Below are positions 1 to 5,918 of a DNA stretch of 9,804 nt, in pieces. The position numbers and the translations under genes are program-made. The notes beneath the pieces were generated by a model, which made no database searches, was not told where the DNA came from, and worked only from the letters and a program-made list of their open reading frames with translations. The stretch lies in the NCBI GenBank assembly GCA_021825785.1, contig JAKAGP010000032.1:1-9804 (forward strand). Reading direction: 5' to 3'. Each line of letters begins with the position of its first letter. The first letter of the stretch is position 1. Source of the DNA: Nitrospirota bacterium (lineage in GTDB: Bacteria; Nitrospirota; Thermodesulfovibrionia; Thermodesulfovibrionales; JdFR-88).

Positions 1-352
1 TGAATATGCCGGGGTCCTTCCGCTCGATCTCGCGCAGGTTGTCTGACAGCACGATTATCCGCCGCTTGTCCACTGCCTTAACGCTTTTAACATGGGAGGT
101 CTGTTTAAGCTGCATCACCTGTTCCAGCAGTGCGCCGTAATCCCTGGATATCATTGCGTCCGAGGCGGTGTCGGCAAGCTTTTCAGCGATGCTGTAATGG
201 AACTGCCGCAGTTGCAAAGCCATGTTCTTGCGCGCGGTGGAAAGCACGACCAGGCTTACGGAAAAGTATATCAGCGATATCATCAGCATCATGTAAAGGA
301 TGCCCTTTGTCTTGATGCTGGTGCGCTCGTGCAGCACGCGCAGGAACTTCAT
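1..352 (-). CDS. Membrane sensor protein, N-terminal part (runs off left edge)
   Basis: The first 117 codons of a gene are visible. They start with MKFLRVLHERTSIKTKG. A single hydrophobic segment follows at about residues 18-40 (ILYMMLMISLIYFSVSLVV). The next part looks extracytoplasmic and helical (about 41-117): the pattern IAEKLADTASDAMISRDYGALLEQ, then a strand-rich piece ending VKAVDKRRIIVLSD, resembles the sensory input regions of histidine kinases and GGDEF/cyclase receptors. The output domain lies outside the window, so kinase, cyclase or chemoreceptor cannot be decided. The ATG overlaps the stop of the preceding binding-protein gene as ATGA, which implies translational coupling and suggests that the two proteins sense a ligand together. 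A role in controlling the nearby sox operon is inference. Confidence 0.75.
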   Translation of the reverse strand, partial: MKFLRVLHERTSIKTKGILYMMLMISLIYFSVSLVVLSTARKNMALQLRQFHYSIAEKLADTASDAMISRDYGALLEQVMQLKQTSHVKSVKAVDKRRIIVLSDNLREIERKDPGIF

Positions 353-1230
353 GGGTTGGACACGCCTTTACTGTCCCTTTCTCTCCTGAGGAGGGCGCGG
401 ACAACGTCATAGTCCCGGTCGCGGGCCTTTGACAGCCCGTCTGTGCCGGGCTCCATGCCGCCCAGCACATCCCCCGGTTTTTTGAGGCTGTTCACAAGCA
501 GCATGGTTTTTTCAATCTTGCGCAGGAGCCGAGGGTCGAGATCTCCCCTTGCGGCAAAAAGATATTGCGGAATGGGGCGGGAGTAACCGATTATCCTCAG
601 CCCCTTGCCCAGATAGGGTTTGGCCGTCTCCTCGGAAACTCCGGTTGCGTCGAACAGCCTTGCCAGGACCGCAAGGACTGCGCTCCTGTCGGACCCCAAT
701 CTGACGACGTCCATGAAATCGCCCTGCCTGATACCAGCCTTCCGGAGAATGAAATCCGGAAGCAGCCCTGAACCGGGGCAATAATACCTGCCGTACACGA
801 AAGTCCTGCCGGAAAGATCGGAAACCTTTTTAATGCCGGAATCGTCCCTTACTAGAAGGACGCTCCTGTAAACGGAGCTTCCGTTTACGCGCAGTTTTGC
901 CAGCGGAACAAGCGGTTTTGAGGGCGGCATCTGTTTTGAGGCCTCGCAATAAAGGGACGGACAGAGAAACGCCAGGTCCGCGTCGCCTTTTTTCAGGGCT
1001 TCTATGATCTCGCTCCTCTTTTTGGCAACTTTAAGTTCCACCGGGATACCCAGGCGGCTCTCGAGATACCGTTTAAAGGGGAGAAACCTCGCGTACATGA
1101 CCGAAGGAGAGTCAAGAGGCATAAGCAACAGGGTCAATTTACGCTTCGCTGCCGCCGGAGGAGCCAGCACCAGAACTAGTATTACGGACAGGAGAAAGAA
1201 CCTTTTCAGGCGGGGGAGATGTCTTTTCAT
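349..1230 (-). CDS. PhnD-like periplasmic substrate-binding protein
   Basis: This is a 293-residue exported protein of the PhnD / phosphate-phosphonate type periplasmic binding family. A Sec signal peptide is visible: basic MKRHLPRLKR, a hydrophobic core to about residue 23, then APPAAA. The mature start KLTLLLMPLDSP, the segment YARFLPFKRYLESRLGIPVEL (about 46-66), DADLAFLCPSLYCEA (about 83-97) and a GRTFVYGRYYCPGSGLLPDF region (about 141-160) follow the usual order of the family. Cysteines at about 90, 95 and 151 near the expected ligand cleft are unusual and might bind a metal or sulfur ligand. No transporter permease or ATPase is adjacent. The gene instead overlaps a membrane sensor by 4 nt, so a sensing role is more likely than uptake. 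The ligand is unknown. No Shine-Dalgarno is seen before the ATG; see the promoter entry. Confidence 0.85.
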   Translation of the reverse strand: MKRHLPRLKRFFLLSVILVLVLAPPAAAKRKLTLLLMPLDSPSVMYARFLPFKRYLESRLGIPVELKVAKKRSEIIEALKKGDADLAFLCPSLYCEASKQMPPSKPLVPLAKLRVNGSSVYRSVLLVRDDSGIKKVSDLSGRTFVYGRYYCPGSGLLPDFILRKAGIRQGDFMDVVRLGSDRSAVLAVLARLFDATGVSEETAKPYLGKGLRIIGYSRPIPQYLFAARGDLDPRLLRKIEKTMLLVNSLKKPGDVLGGMEPGTDGLSKARDRDYDVVRALLRRERDSKGVSNP

Positions 1231-1238
1231 TTTGAAAT

Positions 1239-1268
1239 ATTATAAAAGGGGCGCTCCGGGATTTTCAA
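1239..1268 (-). promoter_or_regulatory. Sigma-70-like promoter for the binding-protein/sensor unit
   Basis: On the minus strand TTGAAA (1268-1263), an 18-nt spacer and a perfect TATAAT (1244-1239) are seen. The -35 matches consensus at 5 of 6 bases. The predicted transcription start is about 1232, some two bases before the ATG at 1230, and no ribosome-binding site is present, so the message may be leaderless. The -35 falls in the loop and the -10 in the U-rich tail of the hairpin at 1250-1281. AT-rich tails can mimic -10 boxes, which lowers confidence. Confidence 0.45.
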
Positions 1269-1281
1269 ACCCCGGAACGCC
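1250..1281 (-). terminator. Hairpin with U-rich tail after soxB
   Basis: An 11-bp stem pairs 1250-1260 with 1271-1281 around a 10-nt loop. The one non-Watson-Crick position is a U-G wobble in the minus-strand RNA but an A-C mismatch in plus-strand RNA, so the structure fits minus-strand transcription. A CCTTTTATAATATTT tail follows on that strand, a moderately good intrinsic-terminator tail. It lies 41 nt after the soxB stop and probably ends or attenuates sox transcription before the binding-protein gene. Confidence 0.5.
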
Positions 1282-1322
1282 AAGCAAAAACAGAATTCTT
1301 ACGGTCAGAAAACACACGGGCC

Positions 1323-2996
1323 TCAGGCCACAAGCGCCGGTTTTTCGTTATGAATATTTATGGTTTTTTTCCGCTTGATGTAGTCTATGACAATATCATA
1401 GACTGGTGGCCCGGACTGGCTTGCCATTGAGGCCCAGCCTGCCATCGTGTATTCCTTGCCGGGCTCCACGGACCTGCCGCGGACCTTCAGGTCCTGGATC
1501 CTTTGGCCCATCGGCCTTTCGGCATACATAGTGAATTCCAGCCCCCTGGACCTCACCATGTCGCCGCCCTGCTGCATATAAGGATCCGGGTTGAACAGGT
1601 TGTCCGCGACGTCCTCAAGGACGTTCTTTATCATGCTGCCCTTCATGACGGACCTGTACGTATTTGGATATGTAATGGCTGTTTGAGAATAGACGTCCTC
1701 CGCTGTTATGGGACCAGCCGGCACGGTACTGCCCCATCTGAAGCCCGGAGACAGCGCAAACTCCACGTCGTAGTGCTCGGTCAGGGCGTCGCATATCAGG
1801 TTGTCAAAGGTCCCGTCCATGTTGCCCCGCCTGTAGAGAACGGTCTCCGTATGCCCCAGCACCTCCCCAAGCTTGTCTTTATAAGGGGCCCGAAGGTCCT
1901 CAACCAATTTCTCCATTTCCGCGTCGGGTTCGATCATCGAGGAAATAACCGGTATGAGCCTGAATGAATAGCTTTGTATCGCCCTGTTCTTCACCTCAAG
2001 ATCGAGCCTTGAAACGAATTTGCCGTAACAGCCGGAATTTATGACAAGCGTCTTGCCCACCGTTACGGGCCTGGGCACCCCGTCGTGAGTATGCCCGCCC
2101 ATGATCACGTCTATCCCTTTGACCCGGCTGGCCATCTTCTTGTCAACATCCATGCCGTTATGGGAAATTACGACTACGAGGTCCACCTTCCTGGCCCTGA
2201 CCTCATCCACTATACTCTGCATATGCGCGTCCTTGATGCCGAAGGACCAGTCCGGGATGAACCTTCGGGGATTGGCTATGGGAGTATACGGGAACGCCTG
2301 CCCGATGACGGCAATAGCCAGGCCGCCCACCTGTTTAATTACGTATGGCTTGAATACGGGGTCGCCCCAGGTGGCATCATTTACGTTCTGGGCGACAAAT
2401 GGGAAATCCATCTTTTTTATCAGCGCCTTAAGGCGTTCCTGGCCATAGGTGAACTCCCAATGTCCGGTCATTACCTCGCAGCCAAGCTTGTTCATGGCGG
2501 TGACCATGTCTTCACCCTGTGTCCAAAGACTTGTGGCCGACCCCTGAACGGTATCGCCGCCGTCAATGTGGAGCACCTTCCCGGGCCTTTCCGCCCTGAT
2601 GCCCTTTATAAGGGTGGCCATATATGCGAAACCGCCCATTTTCCCGTATTCCCTGGCAAGTCTGGCATAATCATCGCAGGTATATGCGTAAGCCTCCGGC
2701 GTATCAGGATTGTACCCGTAATATTTAAGAAAGGTCCTGCCCGTAAGATGAGGAGGCTGCCCCTTATCTTCACCAACCCCGATATTCGTGTCGGGCTCCC
2801 TGTAGAAAACCGGGACAAGCTGGGCGTGAGTGTCGGTTGTATGCACCAGCGTCAGGTTTCCCGTTTCGTGAAAGTTGAAAAGATTTCCGGGTTTTTGAAG
2901 GGCCTTTGCGAGCGCCGCCGGGGTCAGCGAGGCGAAGGCAGCGCCTCCGGCCGCCAGCGACAGCATCTGAATAAACTTCCTCCTTGTTATGCTCAT
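1323..2996 (-). CDS. soxB: SoxB, Mn-dependent sulfate thiohydrolase of the Sox system
   Basis: SoxB hydrolyses sulfate from the SoxY-cysteine S-sulfonate in the periplasm. The protein is 557 residues from the chosen start, typical for the family. The start at 2996 gives a Tat signal (TRRKFIQ at 4-10, then a hydrophobic run to AALA at 30) and is preceded by AAGGAGG; the open frame continues upstream to 3107 but that extension has no signal and overlaps soxA. Metallophosphoesterase motifs are in order: DTHAQL (D55, H57), GGDTVQGS (D148), the SoxB-type GHWEFTYG (178-185), SHNGMD (H279) and GGHTHDG (H302, H304). A 5'-nucleotidase C-terminal domain fills roughly 370-540. It is the last gene of the soxXYZAB block, 28 nt after soxA. 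The DTHAQL and GHWEFT signatures separate it from ordinary 5'-nucleotidases. Confidence 0.97.
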   Translation of the reverse strand: MSITRRKFIQMLSLAAGGAAFASLTPAALAKALQKPGNLFNFHETGNLTLVHTTDTHAQLVPVFYREPDTNIGVGEDKGQPPHLTGRTFLKYYGYNPDTPEAYAYTCDDYARLAREYGKMGGFAYMATLIKGIRAERPGKVLHIDGGDTVQGSATSLWTQGEDMVTAMNKLGCEVMTGHWEFTYGQERLKALIKKMDFPFVAQNVNDATWGDPVFKPYVIKQVGGLAIAVIGQAFPYTPIANPRRFIPDWSFGIKDAHMQSIVDEVRARKVDLVVVISHNGMDVDKKMASRVKGIDVIMGGHTHDGVPRPVTVGKTLVINSGCYGKFVSRLDLEVKNRAIQSYSFRLIPVISSMIEPDAEMEKLVEDLRAPYKDKLGEVLGHTETVLYRRGNMDGTFDNLICDALTEHYDVEFALSPGFRWGSTVPAGPITAEDVYSQTAITYPNTYRSVMKGSMIKNVLEDVADNLFNPDPYMQQGGDMVRSRGLEFTMYAERPMGQRIQDLKVRGRSVEPGKEYTMAGWASMASQSGPPVYDIVIDYIKRKKTINIHNEKPALVA

Positions 2997-3024
2997 GCGG
3001 CCTCCTTTTTCCCTTTGCCTTCGC

Positions 3025-3876
3025 TTACATCCTGAATCCGGGGACTTCCACCGGCAGACCGTTGGCCTGATACGTAAGGTAAAGCTCCAGGTCCCGGTAT
3101 GTCTCACATTGAAAAGGCAGCGGCTTGGCCCTCACTTTCTTATTGCATCCTCTGAACCGCTTCTGAAGGGAACCGGTTTTGCCCCATTTAAGCCGGTAGC
3201 CGGGCCAATGGTCCGCATGATGCCTGTTGTTTGACAGGAGGTTCGCCCGTATCATGTGCCCAGCGTATTTAACGTGGCAGATGGCGCAGCTCATATTCAA
3301 CTGTCCCTGCCGCTTGTAGTAATAGGCCTCTCCCGCTTCATAGAAGGGCCGGGCCGGGCCGTCTATGCTTACGTTTATCGGCACGCCGTTCGAGAGGGAT
3401 TTTACGTAAAGCTCAAGCGCCACCTGGTTATAAGATTCGTATTTCAGCTCCGGGGCGCCCATGTGGTCCTTCCGGCACCTGTTTATCTGGAGCGCCACGG
3501 TGTTAATGCCCTTTATCGCGGGGTCATACTTGGGGTAAGCGGCCGCCACACCTTCCAGCTTTTCGCCGTTTTCACCATGGCAGCTTGCGCAGGATTTGCC
3601 CGCGCTGCCCTCCACCTTTTTAAAGAGGTCTCTGCCGTCATCCAGCACGAAGCCGGCAGGGTTGCCCTGCTCGGCCATCTGCTCCGTGAATTTCCCGTAT
3701 ACCGCGTTGTATCTTTTTTCGTATTCCGCAGTTGAAATGTTCTGCTTGTATTCCTTTATCCCCGAAGCAGGCCCTGCCCCCGCGAATGCGCTGCGCCCCG
3801 CACCCGCAACGAGCAGTCCGATTGCGAATGTCAATATAAGATAATCCTTAAAGAAAAAATGAAAAAACCTTCGCAT
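3025..3876 (-). CDS. soxA: SoxA, dihaem cytochrome c subunit of SoxXA
   Basis: SoxA with SoxX forms the L-cysteine S-thiosulfotransferase that oxidatively joins thiosulfate to the SoxY cysteine in the periplasm. The protein is 283 residues with an N-terminal Sec signal (hydrophobic LILTFAIGLLVAGAG, cleavage near AFA-GA). Two haem sites are present: CASCH (C96-H100) and CAICH (C197-H201). RGCNKK carries C244, the candidate persulfide-bearing ligand of the catalytic haem, and INRCRK carries C134, the candidate distal ligand of the first haem. So this is the dihaem type with both sites intact. C257 is an extra cysteine. An ATG at 3882 is in frame, but the GGAGG at 3884-3888 lies only 1 nt from it and 7 nt from the ATG at 3876, so the latter is preferred. 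No soxK follows. Confidence 0.96.
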   Translation of the reverse strand: MRRFFHFFFKDYLILTFAIGLLVAGAGRSAFAGAGPASGIKEYKQNISTAEYEKRYNAVYGKFTEQMAEQGNPAGFVLDDGRDLFKKVEGSAGKSCASCHGENGEKLEGVAAAYPKYDPAIKGINTVALQINRCRKDHMGAPELKYESYNQVALELYVKSLSNGVPINVSIDGPARPFYEAGEAYYYKRQGQLNMSCAICHVKYAGHMIRANLLSNNRHHADHWPGYRLKWGKTGSLQKRFRGCNKKVRAKPLPFQCETYRDLELYLTYQANGLPVEVPGFRM

Positions 3877-3883
3877 CCCCATG

Positions 3884-3888
3884 CCTCC
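3884..3888 (-). promoter_or_regulatory. Ribosome-binding site that decides the soxA start
   Basis: GGAGG on the minus strand stands 1 nt from the ATG at 3882 but 7 nt from the in-frame ATG at 3876. The normal spacing favours 3876. Confidence 0.6.
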
Positions 3889-3912
3889 ATTCTCTCAATT
3901 GTTCCCAGCGCA

Positions 3913-4239
3913 TCAGCGCGGGCTTATCTGGACCGATTCCTGGTAAACCCCACCTTTATTGTCCTTGTAAACGATCTTGAGAGGGGCAGCCTTGTCCGCC
4001 TTCAGGTAAAAGGATATGAACGGGTTGGCGCTGATGGCATAGGTCCAGTCGCAGTGGGTTACCCTTTCATTCCCATAAAATACATCCACGTCGTTTATGA
4101 AATACGCGGGGATCACCTTGCCGTCCTTGGTCTTCCTCAGCCCGGTTTCCATGGGGTGAGTTACAAGCGCCATAACGGGAATGACCTCACCTTTTTTTAT
4201 CGTTCCGGGTACTCTTATTTTTATCCTCCCTACCACCAC
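3913..4239 (-). CDS. soxZ: SoxZ, partner of the sulfur carrier SoxY
   Basis: SoxZ binds SoxY to form the periplasmic SoxYZ carrier. The product is 108 residues, the normal size, and has no signal peptide; in this family it is exported bound to the Tat-targeted SoxY. Typical SoxZ features are the start GRIKIRVPGTIKKGEVIPVMALVTHPMETGLR cut short here to its conserved core KGEVIPV and THPMETGLR (about 28-35), then IPAYFINDVDVFYGN (43-57), the ISANPFISFYLKA region (69-81) and a C-terminal immunoglobulin-like strand. The start is GTG (a second GTG follows directly) with an AAGGAGGT Shine-Dalgarno at ideal spacing. It lies 97 nt after the soxY stop, in a gap that holds the duplicated SoxY tail, and 36 nt before soxA. 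Confidence 0.95.
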   Translation of the reverse strand: MVVGRIKIRVPGTIKKGEVIPVMALVTHPMETGLRKTKDGKVIPAYFINDVDVFYGNERVTHCDWTYAISANPFISFYLKADKAAPLKIVYKDNKGGVYQESVQISPR

Positions 4240-4312
4240 TTTTATTTACCTCCTTCTTTATTGTCTCTTTTCACTGCCCGAGCTTGTAAGGCTTCCCCTT
4301 TTATTCAGCCCT

Positions 4313-4354
4313 TTACCCGCCGCAACCACCGCCCGCTTATCCGCCGCATCCTCC
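4313..4354 (-). repeat. Tandem copies of the SoxY GGCGG-stop codons
   Basis: Copy 1 (4354-4337) is GGA GGA TGC GGC GGA TAA, the end of soxY. Copy 2 (4330-4313) is GGT GGT TGC GGC GGG TAA in the same frame, separated from copy 1 by GCG GGC. Fifteen of 18 bases agree, and all three differences are third-position and synonymous. The stretch after the soxY stop would read A-G-G-G-C-G-G-stop. The observation is direct; its origin and use are unknown. Confidence 0.85.
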
Positions 4355-4849
4355 AATAGTCACCTTCACCGGCCTGATGGCGCCGTAAAGCTTTCCGGTG
4401 CTGGTCTCCAGGATCGCGCGTACATTCGAGGTCTTCCTCATCTTTATTCTCAGCGCGAACATGGCCTTCCCATTTGCGGGCGTAAGACTGATGCCCGCGA
4501 TATAGGGCTCAGGGTTGCCGTCCGCATACACGTTTATCTTCTTGACGTAATCATTGGCATTCATCGGCAGGTCGGACGTGATGGTCAATGGGACAACGGC
4601 CCCGTTTTCCGCGATTATCGGCGCATTGATACTGACATGGGACATGCTGACCTTCCTGCTTCCAAACTGTCTTCTCAGCACCTCGTTTATATTTTCTTCT
4701 TTAACGGCCGCCAACGCCGGCTTCACCAGCGACGGCAGCGCCCCGGCCATAAAGAACATCGCGCCGGCAACACCAGCGGATTTGATAAAAGCCCTCCTGG
4801 TGAGCGCCGGCCCGCTGCCTTCCTGCCCCCCCCTGTCTTCTTGCCTCAT
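4337..4849 (-). CDS. soxY: SoxY, covalent sulfur-carrier protein
   Basis: SoxY carries pathway intermediates on a cysteine at the end of a flexible C-terminal arm while they pass between SoxXA and SoxB. The product is 170 residues: a Tat signal (TRRAFIKSAGVAGAMFF, about 18-33, cleavage near ALA at 45-47), an immunoglobulin-like SoxY domain (about 55-160) with PYIAGISLTPANGKA, and the hallmark ending VTIGGCGG with carrier C168. The start has GGAGG 6 nt upstream, and the soxX stop codon directly abuts this Shine-Dalgarno, so translation of the two is probably coupled. A run of eight G (plus strand C at 4826-4833) lies in codons 6-8, before the Tat motif; slippage there would destroy the protein. 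A second in-frame GGCGG and stop follow the stop codon. Confidence 0.97.
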   Translation of the reverse strand: MRQEDRGGQEGSGPALTRRAFIKSAGVAGAMFFMAGALPSLVKPALAAVKEENINEVLRRQFGSRKVSMSHVSINAPIIAENGAVVPLTITSDLPMNANDYVKKINVYADGNPEPYIAGISLTPANGKAMFALRIKMRKTSNVRAILETSTGKLYGAIRPVKVTIGGCGG

Positions 4850-4860
4850 CGTTCGCCTCC

Positions 4861-5232
4861 TTATTTTTTATTGTTAAAGCTCAAGAGGTATTCGACAACG
4901 TCATCAATCTGCTGGCTGGTCAGGATCTTATTCGTCCCGAAAGGCGGCATTATGGTGTCCGGATTGAATTTCCTTTCATCAAAGATCCTTTCCCTCAGCA
5001 TGGTCCTGTCCTTTTCGGAGTAGTTCTTCATGGCTTCCACGAGGTTTGGCCCGACGTCTCCAGGGAATTCCATCCCCGGCACCACATGGCATGCCGCGCA
5101 GTTGCCCAGCTTTTTCGTGTCGACGACCTTTTTGCCATCCGCTGCGTTGCCTCCAGCCAGCGCAGCGGCAGGCAGGAACAAAAATAAAAACGCGAGCGCC
5201 AGACCCAAAGCAGTGATTTTACCTTTCCTCAC
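4861..5232 (-). CDS. soxX: SoxX, monohaem cytochrome c subunit of SoxXA
   Basis: SoxX accepts the electrons released when SoxXA couples thiosulfate to SoxY. The product is 123 residues, a small form of the family. It has a Sec signal (MRKGK, then a hydrophobic run to AALA at about 26), one haem site CAACH (C45-H49) and a likely distal methionine M95 in the TIMPPFG motif, followed by the usual ILTSQQIDDVVEYLLS helix. The start is GTG with AGGGGG 8 nt upstream; the nearby ATG at 5239 is out of frame and stops after six codons. It is 45 nt after the thioredoxin gene and 11 nt before soxY. Confidence 0.94.
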   Translation of the reverse strand: MRKGKITALGLALAFLFLFLPAAALAGGNAADGKKVVDTKKLGNCAACHVVPGMEFPGDVGPNLVEAMKNYSEKDRTMLRERIFDERKFNPDTIMPPFGTNKILTSQQIDDVVEYLLSFNNKK

Positions 5233-5277
5233 TTCCCATTCCCCCTTTCTTTTTTAAAAAAACAAAAACCTCTTCTT

Positions 5278-5688
5278 CTATTTTGCGCAAAAACTGCTTT
5301 TAATTCCTATTTGGTGGCAGACAAGGTCTTTGAAATCCTCTCTTGTGACCACTCCGGGTATCCTCAGTAGTTCCTTGTTGCCAGTGCCCATGAAAATTAA
5401 AGTGGGGATCCCGAAGATACCGTATTTTCTCTTAAGCTCAGTCCCTGTCTGCCCCTCTCTGATCAGCTTTACTGTCCCGTAAATATTTATTTTTTCTAAA
5501 TTAACATTGCCTTTCAGGATCTTTTTGATCGAGGGGTCATCGAGCACACTATCCATCATCCTGCACCATTTGCAGTCTTCCCGGTAGAAAAAAAGCAGCC
5601 TGATGTTTTTCCCGGACGCCCCGTATGCGGGCGCCGCTGCCGGGGCCGTCATGAGCAGGCAAAAAATAAGAATGGCAGATGTTTTCAT
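5278..5688 (-). CDS. Periplasmic thioredoxin-like protein of the sox operon (SoxW-like)
   Basis: This is a 136-residue exported thioredoxin-fold protein. It has a Sec signal (MKTSAILIFCLLMTAPAAAPAYG), a CKWC redox centre (C39, C42) and the cis-proline loop GIPT (P95). C124 and C134 near the C-terminus are extra cysteines that could form a second disulfide. As the first gene before soxX it probably acts like SoxW or SoxS, reducing the SoxY carrier cysteine or another Sox thiol; this rests on position and fold, not on a family-specific motif. It is shorter than many SoxW proteins. The ATG lacks a Shine-Dalgarno and lies about 3 nt after the predicted sigma-54 start site. Confidence 0.85.
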   Translation of the reverse strand: MKTSAILIFCLLMTAPAAAPAYGASGKNIRLLFFYREDCKWCRMMDSVLDDPSIKKILKGNVNLEKINIYGTVKLIREGQTGTELKRKYGIFGIPTLIFMGTGNKELLRIPGVVTREDFKDLVCHQIGIKSSFCAK

Positions 5689-5701
5689 TCATACCAGAAG
5701 A

Positions 5702-5716
5702 TGCAAAATACGTGCC
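5702..5716 (-). promoter_or_regulatory. Candidate sigma-54 (-24/-12) promoter of the sox operon
   Basis: On the minus strand GGCACG (5716-5711), four bases and TTGCA (5706-5702) match the RpoN consensus TGGCACG-N4-TTGCW except for the leading T. The diagnostic GG and GC are 10 nt apart, the required distance. The predicted start is near 5691, three bases before the thioredoxin ATG at 5688. A weaker sigma-70 reading (CATAAT at 5740-5735 with TTGTGC at 5761-5756, spacing 15) is a competitor. Confidence 0.55.
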
Positions 5717-5753
5717 CGTCTAATGCCGCAAAAAATTATGCCGCTGTCCCTTT

Positions 5754-5783
5754 TTGCACAATTTGACTTCTTTTGATGTGCAA
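5754..5783. promoter_or_regulatory. Inverted repeat, candidate activator or repressor site
   Basis: TTGCACA (5754-5760) and TGTGCAA (5777-5783) form a perfect 7-bp dyad with a 16-nt spacer. Its centre is about 78 bp upstream of the predicted sigma-54 start, a workable place for an NtrC-type enhancer. The half-site contains TGCAC, as in enterobacterial NtrC sites, though the spacing here is wider. It is the clearest dyad in the 230-nt gap 5689-5918, where I find no gene. Confidence 0.45.
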
Positions 5784-5892
5784 TTCAGGACAAAAGAGGG
5801 GCACAGACCATTCAACCGGAAGTGATCTTTCCTGAGGCGATTTCCCAGGGATAAGGGAGGGGTATCAAAAGATTGGGACGATAATGAATCAC

Positions 5893-5910
5893 CCTGCAGC
5901 AAGCTACAGG
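5893..5910 (-). terminator. Short hairpin after the phosphatase-fold gene
   Basis: Seven paired bases (5893-5899 with 5904-5910, one U-G in the minus RNA) close a CUUG tetraloop 8 nt after the stop of the upstream gene. There is no U tract, so it would at best protect the 3' end or slow transcription. Confidence 0.25.
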
Positions 5911-5918
5911 AAATTGGG

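Noticed and set aside
2085..3035. Long plus-strand open frame (316 codons) opposite soxB
   Set aside because: It is the antisense shadow of a well-conserved gene; its peptide has no coherent domain features.
2997..3107. N-terminal extension of soxB by 37 codons
   Set aside because: It overlaps soxA, hides the Tat signal, and the start at 2996 has a good ribosome-binding site.
5281..5292. Perfect 12-bp palindrome TTTTGCGCAAAA at the end of the thioredoxin gene
   Set aside because: It lies in coding sequence for the last residues; no independent sign of function.
5720..5902. Sixty-codon open frame on the minus strand before the thioredoxin gene
   Set aside because: It has no ribosome-binding site or recognisable pattern and it covers the sigma-54 promoter region and dyad.
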